Positions 54,914-63,599 of a stretch of DNA of 64,000 bases are shown piece after piece. This stretch comes from Methylomonas albis (GTDB lineage: Bacteria; Pseudomonadota; Gammaproteobacteria; Methylococcales; Methylomonadaceae). The notes beneath the pieces are model-generated. The model saw nothing but the letters and a program-made list of their open reading frames with translations, was not told the origin of the DNA and ran no database searches. Numbering within the stretch: the stretch's first letter is position 1; each line of letters begins with the position of its first letter. The DNA is taken from positions 2,914,001-2,978,000 of the forward strand of contig NZ_JACXSS010000001.1 of the NCBI RefSeq assembly GCF_014850955.1. Direction: 5' to 3'. A program made the translations under genes and the position numbers.

Positions 54914-56077
54914 TTACGATTGCGCTCTTATCCTTTCGGCAAGGATGGGAAACAGCAGAACGGAAATCATCGCAGCACTGACCAGAACTGCGGCGCGATC
55001 CGGCGACATCAGGCCGGACGAAGCCCCCAGCTCGGTAATGACGACAATCATGGGTAGGCCGGTGGCGGAATAAAGGGCAAAAGGTAGTCGATCAGAGGGT
55101 GAAAGCACCTTGTGGTAAAGCAGTACCGGTACGCCGCGAATCAAAATCAGCAGCCCCAATAAACAGATAATCTGAATGGGCACCAATGGATTTGCCCAAA
55201 GCGCACTGACATCAAATTTCATACCGGAAACGATGAAAAAAATAGGAATTAAGAAGCCATAGCCGATGGCATCCAACTTCTGACGCAGAATCACACCATT
55301 GTCACCTTGGCTGGCAAGACTGACCACCATGCCGGCCGCGAATGCGCCGATCACCACATTCAATCCGAATTCGCCGGCCAAAACCACTAATAAAGCTTGG
55401 AGCGCAATGCAGATTCTCACCGGCAATTGGCCACTACTTTGCATGGTTTGGGACAGGAGATTGATGATAGAAGAAGATCGCGCGTTGATAGCCGTATCCG
55501 CAATCACAAAAGTAATCCCTACGAAGGCAACGATGAACACAGTATGCAAAAAAGTACTATGGGTTGGGATGATCATTAAGGAAACCACCATCAGCGGGCC
55601 GAATTCTCCCATCGCCGCGGCAGAGAGAAGCAGCTTGCCAAAGTCCGTATTCAACATGCCGTCGTCACGCAGGATTGGGGCCAATATTCCAAGAGCAGTG
55701 GTCGACAATGCCACGGCAGCCAATAAGGGTGGAGCCTGAATCAGGCCGATGGCACGCACAAAAAACATGCACGCCATGGCGACTGTAAACGACAGAAACC
55801 AGCCGCCAATGGCCAGTGTTAAGGGTTTGCCGTGAATTTCGCCGAGATTGATTTCCATGCCAACCATAAACAGCAAAAACGTCAGGCCTAGCTCGCCCAA
55901 CATGCCCACTAAACCGTCTGGGGCTACCCAATTGAAAATATGCGGGCCAATCAGCATTCCCAAAAGCATTTCCACTACCACCACCGGCATACGGAAGCGA
56001 GTCGGTAATCTGGCCAGCAAGGGCGCGAAAGCCGCCACCAAGGCGATGACAAATAACGCTATTCGGTAAGATTCCAT
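54914..56077 (-). CDS. Cation/proton antiporter-family membrane protein without the usual Asp pair
   Basis: About 387 aa from ATG 56077 (TCAGGAG upstream; longer frame to 56128 lacks a site). Helices and motifs of CPA2 (FRMPVVVVEMLLGMLIGPHI, FLLFMVGMEINLGEI, GAFAAGMVVSLASQ). Where CPA2 exchangers carry Asp-Asp or Asn-Asp, this one has AAAMGEFGPLMVVSLM (Gly-Glu). That suggests a different ion stoichiometry or specificity, or a non-exchanging role. It lies after the ClC gene on the same strand, with 60 bp between. Confidence 0.85.
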   Translation of the reverse strand: MESYRIALFVIALVAAFAPLLARLPTRFRMPVVVVEMLLGMLIGPHIFNWVAPDGLVGMLGELGLTFLLFMVGMEINLGEIHGKPLTLAIGGWFLSFTVAMACMFFVRAIGLIQAPPLLAAVALSTTALGILAPILRDDGMLNTDFGKLLLSAAAMGEFGPLMVVSLMIIPTHSTFLHTVFIVAFVGITFVIADTAINARSSSIINLLSQTMQSSGQLPVRICIALQALLVVLAGEFGLNVVIGAFAAGMVVSLASQGDNGVILRQKLDAIGYGFLIPIFFIVSGMKFDVSALWANPLVPIQIICLLGLLILIRGVPVLLYHKVLSPSDRLPFALYSATGLPMIVVITELGASSGLMSPDRAAVLVSAAMISVLLFPILAERIRAQS

Positions 56078-56136
56078 AACTGTCTCCTGATGGTTTGAGT
56101 TGGCAATGTGAATATGGAGCGTTTTCAATGCACCAT

Positions 56137-57468
56137 TTACTGAACCCGTTCTTTTTGCAAATCCTTATCTAACAACGCTGCATAAACGGGCGGACATCCC
56201 AACCAATTCGCGATTAGTAATGCAGTAAAACAGGCGATGAATAGCGGCAAAATCAAGGCGTAATCGCCGGTCATCTCGATGATTAACACGATACCCGTTA
56301 GTGGTGCTTGCACCACCCCGCTAAAATACGCCGCCATTCCGACAACGGCAAATAATCTGGGATCTACGTTTAATTCGGGAAAAAACAATTGTGTGGCCAC
56401 GCCGACGCCCCAACCCAACAGTGCGCCCAATACCAGGATCGGCATAAAAATTCCCCCGGCCGCCCCCGAGCAGGAACTGCCAATCGTCAGCACGAATCGA
56501 CTGATAAAGAACAAGCCGATGGTCTGCAATGTAAGTTCTTGACCGACGAGAATATTGTTCACGAAATCATGCCCACCGCCCAATAACTGTGGGGCATACC
56601 AAGCTGTGGTAGTCAACCCGCTAGCCAATAGTAGCCACCAGAGCAATTTTGGCCAAGCCTGCAGAGTGATCAAGCGCTGTCCCCACAGTAAGGTATGGGT
56701 AAACAAACTACCCAATAGAGCTGATAACAAGCCCAAAGGCACAAATGCAATGAGCTGGTTAAGCGGCGCAGCAGCGACATGGGTGAAATGGAAGACCGGT
56801 TGTTGCCCAAGCGCTACGCGGCACACCATGTCCGCGGTGAGGCAGGCAATGGCGGCGGTAATGAATTCGAGCGACGAACAGCGCCTTTCAAGTTCTTCCA
56901 GTACAAATGTTACGCCGGAAAGTGGGGCATTAAATGCTGCCGTGAGGCCCGCACCACCGCCGGCAGCGATTAAAATTGTATGATAGTGCTTACCATCTTT
57001 AGGCCAACTATCGGCTAGCCCTTGCCCTATCGAACTGCCCATGTGCACACAGGGGCCAGCGCGGCCAACCACCAGGCCGCCAATGCTGCCAATCACCATG
57101 CTGAAAAACTTGGTAATGAGTACCCTCAACCAGCGGAAGTGTCGGTGCCCGAGCAGTACACCCTTAATATGAGGGATGCCGCTACCACTTGATTCGGGGG
57201 CAAATTGCCTGACTAATCCAGCTGAGACAATGACCGATACTAGCGCGAATCCCAGAATCATGCCCACGCCAAGGTGGCTATTCTGATGGGATAAGTCTAA
57301 AAATTTGTGTCGAAATGCTTCGGCGCTATTCATCGCAAAATGAAATGCTAGCGAGGTTCCGCCGGTCAATAAGCCGAGCACGATTGCTTGGGGGATTAAA
57401 CGGTTCCGCTGCCGGTTAAGCTCCACTGCTGACACGGGTTGGCTTTCTGATAAGTCACATTTCAACAA
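56137..57468 (-). CDS. clcA: ClC family chloride channel/transporter with Ala at the gating-Glu position
   Basis: 443 aa. Selectivity motifs: GSGIPHIKGVLLG (Ser), GRAGPCVHMGSSIG, APLSGVTFVLEELER (inner Glu pair) and YALILPLFIAC (Tyr). The motif normally read as GxEGP has Ala (codon GCT) in place of the extracellular gating Glu, while the inner proton Glu and the Tyr remain. In E. coli ClC, mutating this Glu stops proton coupling. No CBS domain. The start is TTG at 57468 (or 57465) with GGAG upstream. A sequence like the MarR operator lies about 200 bp upstream. Confidence 0.9.
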   Translation of the reverse strand: MLKCDLSESQPVSAVELNRQRNRLIPQAIVLGLLTGGTSLAFHFAMNSAEAFRHKFLDLSHQNSHLGVGMILGFALVSVIVSAGLVRQFAPESSGSGIPHIKGVLLGHRHFRWLRVLITKFFSMVIGSIGGLVVGRAGPCVHMGSSIGQGLADSWPKDGKHYHTILIAAGGGAGLTAAFNAPLSGVTFVLEELERRCSSLEFITAAIACLTADMVCRVALGQQPVFHFTHVAAAPLNQLIAFVPLGLLSALLGSLFTHTLLWGQRLITLQAWPKLLWWLLLASGLTTTAWYAPQLLGGGHDFVNNILVGQELTLQTIGLFFISRFVLTIGSSCSGAAGGIFMPILVLGALLGWGVGVATQLFFPELNVDPRLFAVVGMAAYFSGVVQAPLTGIVLIIEMTGDYALILPLFIACFTALLIANWLGCPPVYAALLDKDLQKERVQ

Positions 57469-57818
57469 CTTTCTCCGGCGCTAGGTAGGGAGTTTACGTT
57501 TATAGGGTGCACGACACATAAAGCAATTCCCTCTAGCCGTTAATTCGGCCTCGGACTTAGCAGATGAACTGAAGTGGCGGCTACTGTTTTAGATAGTCCT
57601 GGCTTGTTTAGTTACATTGAGGAGCATCAGAAATCTATCAGGCCATTAGCATTCTAGTGATGACTCAATGTTGAAGCAAACAATGTTTGTATGCACATAT
57701 TGCTATAAAACATCACCTATCCTAATCATTTGTATTGCTGAGACTATTGTCTTCGACAGCGTATAGCCAATGGTTTAGCCAGGGGGCGGACCAACATCGC
57801 AAGCGGATATTTAGTCGC
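57469..57818. promoter_or_regulatory. Promoter region of ClC with partial palindromic operator-like site
   Basis: About 350 bp with no supported gene. TTGAAGCAAACAATGTTTGTATG at about 57670-57692 resembles the perfect palindrome at 60166-60194 in most positions (shared core GCAAACAATGTTTG). It is a probable second binding site for the MarR protein encoded at 60361. Confidence 0.45.
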
Positions 57819-58109
57819 CTATTTGAGAGTATTAGGGTGTCGAGCCACTCGATCCTGATTGTGATAATACATGTCCGAGCAAGACATTCTATTAGGATCC
57901 GTTTCAAAATCGTGTCCGCGGATACTTCGGGTTAAATTTTCAGAGCTGATTGTATACAGACGGGACTTAGTACAAAGCAGCCCTTTCTGCTTGGTAATTT
58001 CAGCAAGCCGCTTTGATCGAGCTACCTGCTCGGGATCGAGTTGCTCGCAACCTGAGATGTTTAACAAGCTGATAAGAAAAAGCACATCAACATAACGGAT
58101 GGTGTTCAT
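57819..58109 (-). CDS. Hypothetical small lipoprotein (96 aa)
   Basis: Signal with a lipobox (LLNISGC, Cys about 21), then EQLDPEQVARSKRLAEITKQ and a C-terminal part rich in Asp, His, Tyr and Arg with two more Cys. I recognise no family. It lies between the GT/HAD gene and the ClC gene, all on the minus strand. No clear ribosome site. Confidence 0.5.
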   Translation of the reverse strand: MNTIRYVDVLFLISLLNISGCEQLDPEQVARSKRLAEITKQKGLLCTKSRLYTISSENLTRSIRGHDFETDPNRMSCSDMYYHNQDRVARHPNTLK

Positions 58110-58198
58110 ATAAACGCCAAAGGCTTTGGGGATGTTTGGACTGCCCGAGTAGTCTCGATACTAGGTATGCCATTTACAATGACTGAACTCGGTTGCCA

Positions 58199-59686
58199 TT
58201 AAGATTCGATACTTTCCGACGCTTCATAAATCAACAACTCTACTAATTCCTTAAATTCATCGATTAGCGTGATGCCAGGCTCCTCAAGTAGTTTGGGCGA
58301 CTTCGGGTCAATGACGAAGGCATTGTCCGCTCGCCGCAACATTTCCAGGTCATTTAGGTTATCGCCGACCGCCCAGATCAGTTCGACAGGGGGCAGTGTT
58401 TTATCAGTCAAGAAGCAACGCAAAACATTGCTTTTACAAATGGAAGTCACTGCATCACTTTCGTCAGGCAAGAAAGTCGGATTGATTTGAAGTTGCCCAT
58501 TGCAGACGTCACCATCGAAGGTCAAGGTATGAGCCAAGGCGAAATCGGCAAATATGCGACGCCTCATGATATCGGCGGCAACGAAGTAGCTGTCACTGAC
58601 TACCCCGACCATGAAACCGGCTCGCCTTGCCTGCTTGACGAATTCGATGACGCCTGGGCGAATTTCCAGTGTCCGTGCCACATATTCGAATTGCTGCTTG
58701 TGAACAAACCGGAACAACTCGGCTATCTGCTCGCTACGGCTTATGGCATCATCGTGGGGCGTATCCAGCAATTGCATCAGTGCCGTTTCATTTCCGGTAT
58801 TGCGTGCCAACTCCAGCGCAAATCGCGAGGGCGTTATGGTGCCGTCCATGTCCAGCAAAACCAGGGCACGCCGCCCCTTGCGCTGGGTCAGAACATAGTC
58901 AATGCTAGCCGCGACTTGGCGTTGGCTTTCGTACATAGCTATCACCTGCTCCACGTGCAGCCGCCCGGCAAGTTTGGCGCGGTTGAAAATGACACGACTG
59001 ACCTCATTGGCCATCAGCGATAAGTCTTGCAGCGGCTGGCTATCATGTTCTAACGAGCCGATATCGACTTCTGCCAGGTGGGCACCGGCTAAATGAGCAT
59101 CAAGCAATAACCCTGCATCCACGCCATAACCATCTTCGAAACTTAGCGTTTGCAGCAGGCATTTGCGCGCAGCGATGATGCCCCCCAGCGGTTGGGATAG
59201 ATACGCTAGTTCGGGAAAAAAGACCTTTAGCATCGGTTTGGCGGTGAGTTCCGTCACCCGGCCACCACCACGTCCGAAGCGGGCTTTGACAAAGTCCGCC
59301 CGCTTATTCAGCAGCGGCAAACAAAGGCTGGTGACAATGCGGGGGCGCAAATTGCTCAGATCACCATCCAGGTAAACGATCAGATCATGGCTGGCTGCCG
59401 CCACACCGTCGCGCATGGAGGCACCTTTGCCAAGCATACTGCTAGTCAGCACCTGGGCGCCGGCCTGTTGCGCCAAAATCGCTGTGTTGTCTATGGAGCT
59501 ATCGTCGACAACAATCACTTCGGCCGTTGCCGGATCGGCCAACGCGTATGCCACCACTTCCTGAATACGTTTGGCTTCGTTCAAAGCCGGTATGACCACG
59601 GTCGTGCAAGCGTTCACCTCGCGGGGATGATTGATTGGACTGGATTTCTTTCTCTTGACCACTCGGTGACGATATTTCAATTTCAT
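58199..59686 (-). CDS. GpgS-like glycosyltransferase fused to HAD phosphatase (putative bifunctional glucosylglycerate enzyme)
   Basis: 495 aa. The N-terminal GT-A domain (about 28-250) matches glucosyl-3-phosphoglycerate synthases (GT81): VIPALNEAKRIQEVVAYAL, VIVVDDSSIDNT, IVYLDGDLSN (DxD region), GRVTELTAKPMLKVFFPEL, SQPLGGIIAA, GYGVDAGLLLDAH. The C-terminal part (about 275-480) is a SerB/GPP-like HAD phosphatase: LVLLDMDGTITPSRF (DxDxT), VGVVSDSY and AVGDNLNDLEML. The fusion would make glucosyl-3-phosphoglycerate and dephosphorylate it to glucosylglycerate, a compatible solute; mannosylglycerate is an alternative. AGGA just upstream supports the start. Confidence 0.8.
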   Translation of the reverse strand: MKLKYRHRVVKRKKSSPINHPREVNACTTVVIPALNEAKRIQEVVAYALADPATAEVIVVDDSSIDNTAILAQQAGAQVLTSSMLGKGASMRDGVAAASHDLIVYLDGDLSNLRPRIVTSLCLPLLNKRADFVKARFGRGGGRVTELTAKPMLKVFFPELAYLSQPLGGIIAARKCLLQTLSFEDGYGVDAGLLLDAHLAGAHLAEVDIGSLEHDSQPLQDLSLMANEVSRVIFNRAKLAGRLHVEQVIAMYESQRQVAASIDYVLTQRKGRRALVLLDMDGTITPSRFALELARNTGNETALMQLLDTPHDDAISRSEQIAELFRFVHKQQFEYVARTLEIRPGVIEFVKQARRAGFMVGVVSDSYFVAADIMRRRIFADFALAHTLTFDGDVCNGQLQINPTFLPDESDAVTSICKSNVLRCFLTDKTLPPVELIWAVGDNLNDLEMLRRADNAFVIDPKSPKLLEEPGITLIDEFKELVELLIYEASESIES

Positions 59687-60165
59687 ACGTTATTCCTGGT
59701 CATTTGCGGCCCCGCAGTTGACACCACGGTTTTTGACAATCCCTACTCAGCTTGTCCCTGCAGCCAAGGTGATATTCCAGACACTGGCACAAATTTGTCG
59801 GGCTCTATGCTGTCGTCGATGAAGATTGATCGATAGGGACTGCATCGTGTTGACCGCAACAGGATGCCAGCGACAATAGCGAGGCGAGGCACACCCAGTG
59901 GATAAGCCGTCTCATGTGATTTTTTGAAAACATTGTAGTTTCGGATTCTATATTGCTTTGTCAGTATTGCTACGGGAACAGAAGGAACTTGGGCAAGCGC
60001 GTAATAGATGTGTTGTCTATTTGGTTGGCGCCAACTCAGTAAGTAAGTGGGCAAGCTAAGTGACAGAAATTTCAACGTATGTTCAATTTTTGAAACCACA
60101 TCAAGCCTCTTCACAACAGTTGATCCGTTCTTAGACTTGCCGAGGGCATTATAATAACTGCATAA
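59687..60165. other. Intergenic region between GpgS-like gene and MarR operator
   Basis: About 480 bp without a supported gene. A 162-codon frame on the minus strand (60231-59743) has no family features and starts inside the operator; I do not accept it. The region separates divergent units. Confidence 0.4.
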
Positions 60166-60194
60166 TGTTGATGCAAACAATGTTTGCATCAACA
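60166..60194. promoter_or_regulatory. Perfect palindrome, putative MarR operator
   Basis: TGTTGATGCAAACA (60166-60179), central A, TGTTTGCATCAACA (60181-60194): two 14-bp arms with perfect symmetry. It lies upstream of the MarR gene and of nhaD. A related degenerate site is upstream of the ClC gene. MarR proteins usually bind such palindromes and often control their own gene. Confidence 0.65.
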
Positions 60195-60360
60195 TATAAA
60201 AACGAGCGCAGGTGTCATTGTGTTTTCCCATGAATTGTATTGTAGCCAGTAACCAAATAACAGCGCTCAGACAGTTGGAATCATCCTGACCACATTAGCT
60301 CTTTGGTGGATAATGATGTTTTTTTTAATGGCAATTTTGCCGCGTTTAAATCGTAACGAA

Positions 60361-60897
60361 ATGGACAAAACCGCACTGCAAACCAGCAAAACCGACAGTT
60401 CCAAACAATGGCCTTATGAGGTCTTGAAACAATTTCGCTTGATTTTTAAGGCCGTTCAACAACATTCCCAATGGGTTGAAACGCATTGCGGGGTCACCAG
60501 CGCTCAACTCTGGGCACTTTGGGAATTGTCAAAAACGCCTGGATTGAAGGTCACCGAGTTGGCCAAAGCGATGTCGATTCATCATTCCACCGCCAGCAAT
60601 ATGCTCGATAAATTGGCCAAAAAAGGATTGATCATGCGGGAACGCGTTAGTGAGGACCAGCGGGTCGTCACGGTGACCTTGACTCAGGATGGTATTGAAT
60701 TACTAAACCAAGTGCCGACGCCGCCTCAGGGCATATTGCAACACGCGTTATTTGACTTACCGGAGAATGTTCTCAAGTCTCTTGCCAAGAATCTGGACGT
60801 ACTTGTCAAAGAAATGAAAATCAAGGATGACGAGGCGGCGATGTTGCCCATTAATCCTCTACCTAAAAAATCGCCCTCCCACAAAAGGAAAGTATGA
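60361..60897 (+). CDS. MarR family transcriptional regulator
   Basis: About 178 aa from ATG 60361; an upstream ATG at 60313 is possible but would add an unusual hydrophobic start. The winged helix is clear: LWALWELSKTPGLKVTELAK, then HSTASNMLDKLAKKGLIMRE (recognition helix and wing start), RVSEDQRVVTVTLTQDG. A basic tail (PKKSPSHKRKV) ends it. The perfect palindrome at 60166-60194 is its likely operator. It precedes nhaD by 48-85 bp, so it may control antiporter and ClC genes. Confidence 0.88.
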   Translation: MDKTALQTSKTDSSKQWPYEVLKQFRLIFKAVQQHSQWVETHCGVTSAQLWALWELSKTPGLKVTELAKAMSIHHSTASNMLDKLAKKGLIMRERVSEDQRVVTVTLTQDGIELLNQVPTPPQGILQHALFDLPENVLKSLAKNLDVLVKEMKIKDDEAAMLPINPLPKKSPSHKRKV

Positions 60898-60981
60898 ACA
60901 TTTAGGCCAACCCGACAGATACAACAACAGTGATACTGTTGGAATATGAACTTGGGACGTGATACTGAGATGGAAAATTGT

Positions 60982-62424
60982 ATGAAAGACTTAAACAAGG
61001 TTTTGCTCGGCTCATTAACAGGTGCCGGACTATTTTTATTGCCAACCAGTGTGTTGTCAGAGACTGTATCTCAATCCCTGGACTTGAGTGGACATTGGGT
61101 CGGTTATCTGTGTATCGGCTTATTTGCTGTGGCGTATGTGTTCGTGGTGCTCGAAGAAGTTCTCGAACTGCGTAAATCTAAGCCGATGATGGCGGCGGCA
61201 GCGCTGATTTGGGTGGCCATTGCCCTGATCTACAAGGATCGAGGACTATCGTCCTTAGCGGAGGCAGCGATTCGGCACGATGTCCTGGACTATGGCGAAT
61301 TATTGCTATTCCTGATCGTCTCCATTGCTTACATAAATGCCATGGAAGAGCGGCGAGTTTTCGATAGCCTCCGGGCTTGGCTGGTTAACAAGGGCTTGAG
61401 TTATCGCCAACTGTTTTGGGTGACCGGCATCCTGGCGTTTTTCATCTCCTCGGTATCCAACAATATGACGACCGCCATGCTGATGTGCGCAGTCGTCATG
61501 GCGGTCGGGAAGGATAATCCCAAGTTCGTCGGTATATCCTGCGTCAATACCGTGGTGGCAGCCAATGCGGGTGGTGCGTTTTGCCCGTTTGGCGACATCA
61601 CCACATTGATGGTCTGGCAAAAAGGCATTATCGAATTCTGGGCGTTTTTCAAGTTATTCGTGCCGTCGGTGGTTAACTTCCTGATTCCCGCTGCCATCAT
61701 GCACTTTGCCATTCCCCAAACCCAGCCTGCACCAATTCATGCCCAAGTTGTCACGCGGCGAGGCGCTAAACGTATCGTCTTGTTATTCCTGCTCACCGTA
61801 TTGACGGCAGTCGGCTTTCAAAACAGCCTGCAGATGCCGGCTGCTGTCGGTATGATGGCCGGCTTAACCTATCTGCAATTGTTTGGCTATTTCCTGCACA
61901 TCACTCACCGCGACGAACCGGAATTAGGTCTCGACCCCATGTCTGGCGAAGAAATAGCAAATGCCGCCGATGGGGATAGTTTGCGCTTTGATGTTTTCCA
62001 TCATTTGGCACGGATGGAGTGGGATACCCTACTGTTTTTTTATGGTGTTGTGCTATGCGTTGGCGGTATGAATTTCCTCGGCTACTTACATCATTTATCC
62101 GAGTTTCTTTATGGTGAACTCGGTGCCACGCCAGCCAACATCCTGGTGGGCGTCATTTCGGCCTTGATCGACAACATCCCGGTGATGTTCGCAATCCTGG
62201 CCATGCATCCGGAAATGTCGGAAGGTCAATGGTTATTGGTGACACTGACAGCCCGGGTCGGCGGCAGCTTGTTATCGGTCGGCTCTGCGGCAGGCGTGGC
62301 GTTAATGGGACAAGCCAAAGGCGTATACACCTTCATGATCCACTTAAAATGGGCTCCGATCATCGCACTGGGCTATTTAGGCAGCATCGGAGTGCATTTT
62401 TTAATGAATATGCCTCTTTTTTAA
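60982..62424 (+). CDS. nhaD: NhaD-type Na+/H+ antiporter
   Basis: About 480 aa from ATG 60982 (GGA 8 bp before); ATG 60946 or 60970 give longer forms. A signal-like helix (LLGSLTGAGLFLLPTSVLS) is followed by about 12 membrane helices. Family motifs: FISSVSNNMTTAMLMCAV, ANAGGAFCPFGDITTLMVW and ALIDNIPVMFAILA (Asn-Asp/Asp regions of the two pseudo-symmetrical halves). It expels Na+ (or Li+) at alkaline pH and high salt. It follows the MarR gene. Confidence 0.9.
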   Translation: MKDLNKVLLGSLTGAGLFLLPTSVLSETVSQSLDLSGHWVGYLCIGLFAVAYVFVVLEEVLELRKSKPMMAAAALIWVAIALIYKDRGLSSLAEAAIRHDVLDYGELLLFLIVSIAYINAMEERRVFDSLRAWLVNKGLSYRQLFWVTGILAFFISSVSNNMTTAMLMCAVVMAVGKDNPKFVGISCVNTVVAANAGGAFCPFGDITTLMVWQKGIIEFWAFFKLFVPSVVNFLIPAAIMHFAIPQTQPAPIHAQVVTRRGAKRIVLLFLLTVLTAVGFQNSLQMPAAVGMMAGLTYLQLFGYFLHITHRDEPELGLDPMSGEEIANAADGDSLRFDVFHHLARMEWDTLLFFYGVVLCVGGMNFLGYLHHLSEFLYGELGATPANILVGVISALIDNIPVMFAILAMHPEMSEGQWLLVTLTARVGGSLLSVGSAAGVALMGQAKGVYTFMIHLKWAPIIALGYLGSIGVHFLMNMPLF

Positions 62425-62497
62425 CTGGGTCGAGAACAGCTTGTCTAATCGACAAATAAACCATCCATTCACCAGACCAAGATCAGGAACTACAAAC

Positions 62498-63040
62498 ATG
62501 TATGACGATGAAATACTGACAGATGAAACCTCAAGCAAACGCCATTTTTGGATAGAGGGTAGCGTTTTTGTTCTGCTTATCCTGTTATCGCTTGGGGGCA
62601 TTTTCATCACTGATTTTTCCCCAGACGATGGCTATGGCTATTGGCTTTTGATGGTATTCGTGTTTGGAGTGTTGTCGGTGTTCGTTTCCTGGTTGCAAAC
62701 CAAGCGCAAAGACGTCGATTTTGGCGATATTCTCAAGTCGCAAGCGATGCATTGGTTTCATACGATTATCGCGGTCGGTGCCGCTTCTTTATTGAATAAA
62801 TCAGGGCAACTGCAAGGGCTCAGCGCAGACCTGGTGATTTTACTGATTTTGGGATTGTCCACCATGCTGGATGGCTATCACATTGGTTGGCAATTTAGCC
62901 TGCTCGGTTTTTTTCTCATCGGCTGCACCATCATTATTGGCTACGTTAATCCTTTTATGTGGGCATGCGTAGCGCTTGCAGTCATGGTCATTGTCAGCGC
63001 ATTGATCATAGGCTTATCACGCCGGCATGCAGATGATTAA
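62498..63040 (+). CDS. Hypothetical membrane protein after nhaD
   Basis: 180 aa from ATG 62498 (AGGA upstream). Five hydrophobic segments: HFWIEGSVFVLLILLSLGGI, WLLMVFVFGVLSVFVSWL, FHTIIAVGAASLLN, LVILLILGLSTMLDGYHIGW and MWACVALAVMVIVSALIIGL. A conserved-looking loop DVDFGDILKSQAMHWFHT lies between the second and third. I recognise no family. It is 73 bp after nhaD on the same strand and may help the antiporter. Confidence 0.75.
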   Translation: MYDDEILTDETSSKRHFWIEGSVFVLLILLSLGGIFITDFSPDDGYGYWLLMVFVFGVLSVFVSWLQTKRKDVDFGDILKSQAMHWFHTIIAVGAASLLNKSGQLQGLSADLVILLILGLSTMLDGYHIGWQFSLLGFFLIGCTIIIGYVNPFMWACVALAVMVIVSALIIGLSRRHADD

Positions 63041-63159
63041 TTTCGGTAAAGTTTTTCTAAACGCTACGGTGAAAGTCATCGTCACACGGCTTTCATTTGC
63101 TGGGGTAACCCGGTGTTTTCATGATCGTTAAGGGTGATCATTAATACGCTAAAAGCTTG

Positions 63160-63430
63160 GTATATCGGCGTGTGTCGGCTTCCGGCGGTAAAGATTATTC
63201 ACCATCCCTGAGTGAATAATCACGCCTACACCGTCACGGTGATTGCCTTCGGCGGCCTTGGCCGTCCGCGTCACCTCGGCTTTGACCCAACAAGGGGATC
63301 AAAGCCTTGGCTCTCGCATGATTCGACGCCGTACCGCGATGCCTTGCAGTTTTTCTAATCGAAAAACCGCCCGGCGCTACGGCTTCCGGGGACTACACAA
63401 CCTTTACTCGCTTACGTTTCGTTTCCAAGG
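63160..63430 (+). mobile_element. Structured dispersed element, copy 2
   Basis: About 270 bp, related to copy 1 at 42317-42593 (reverse orientation). Shared unpaired blocks: CGGTAAAG (63186-63193), GCCTTCGGCGGCC, GTCCGCGTCACCTCG, GGCTCTCGCATGA, CGATGCCTTGCAG, CCGCCCGGCGCTACGGCTT, CGGGGACTA and CGTTTCCAAG. Three hairpins differ in sequence but still pair: GATTATTCAC/GTGAATAATC (63193-63221), GGCTTTGA/TCAAAGCC (63278-63306) and GTTTTTC/GAAAAAC (63349-63367). No protein is encoded. It lies in the 560-bp gap after the nhaD-linked gene. Confidence 0.75.
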
Positions 63431-63599
63431 TTTCGCAGCGGATGCGCTTCACGCTGTTCAGTACATCCTAGGGCCCTGCCAATGATGTCAAATTACCTAG
63501 TTCGTTTCAAAATCCAAATTTAGGTGCCCGCACTTCGTATCTTGTAAGGTATTCCAATTGAAAATTCATTAACAGGTTCGCCATGGCTACCCTGTTCGA

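Noticed and set aside
51235-59835. Shared ATGAAGATTGATCG at about 51235 and 59818
   Set aside because: Only 14 bases match and the flanks do not; probably chance.
59743-60231. 162-codon minus-strand ORF upstream of the GpgS-like gene
   Set aside because: No domain, no ribosome site, and it begins inside the palindromic operator. Composition is unlike neighbouring genes.
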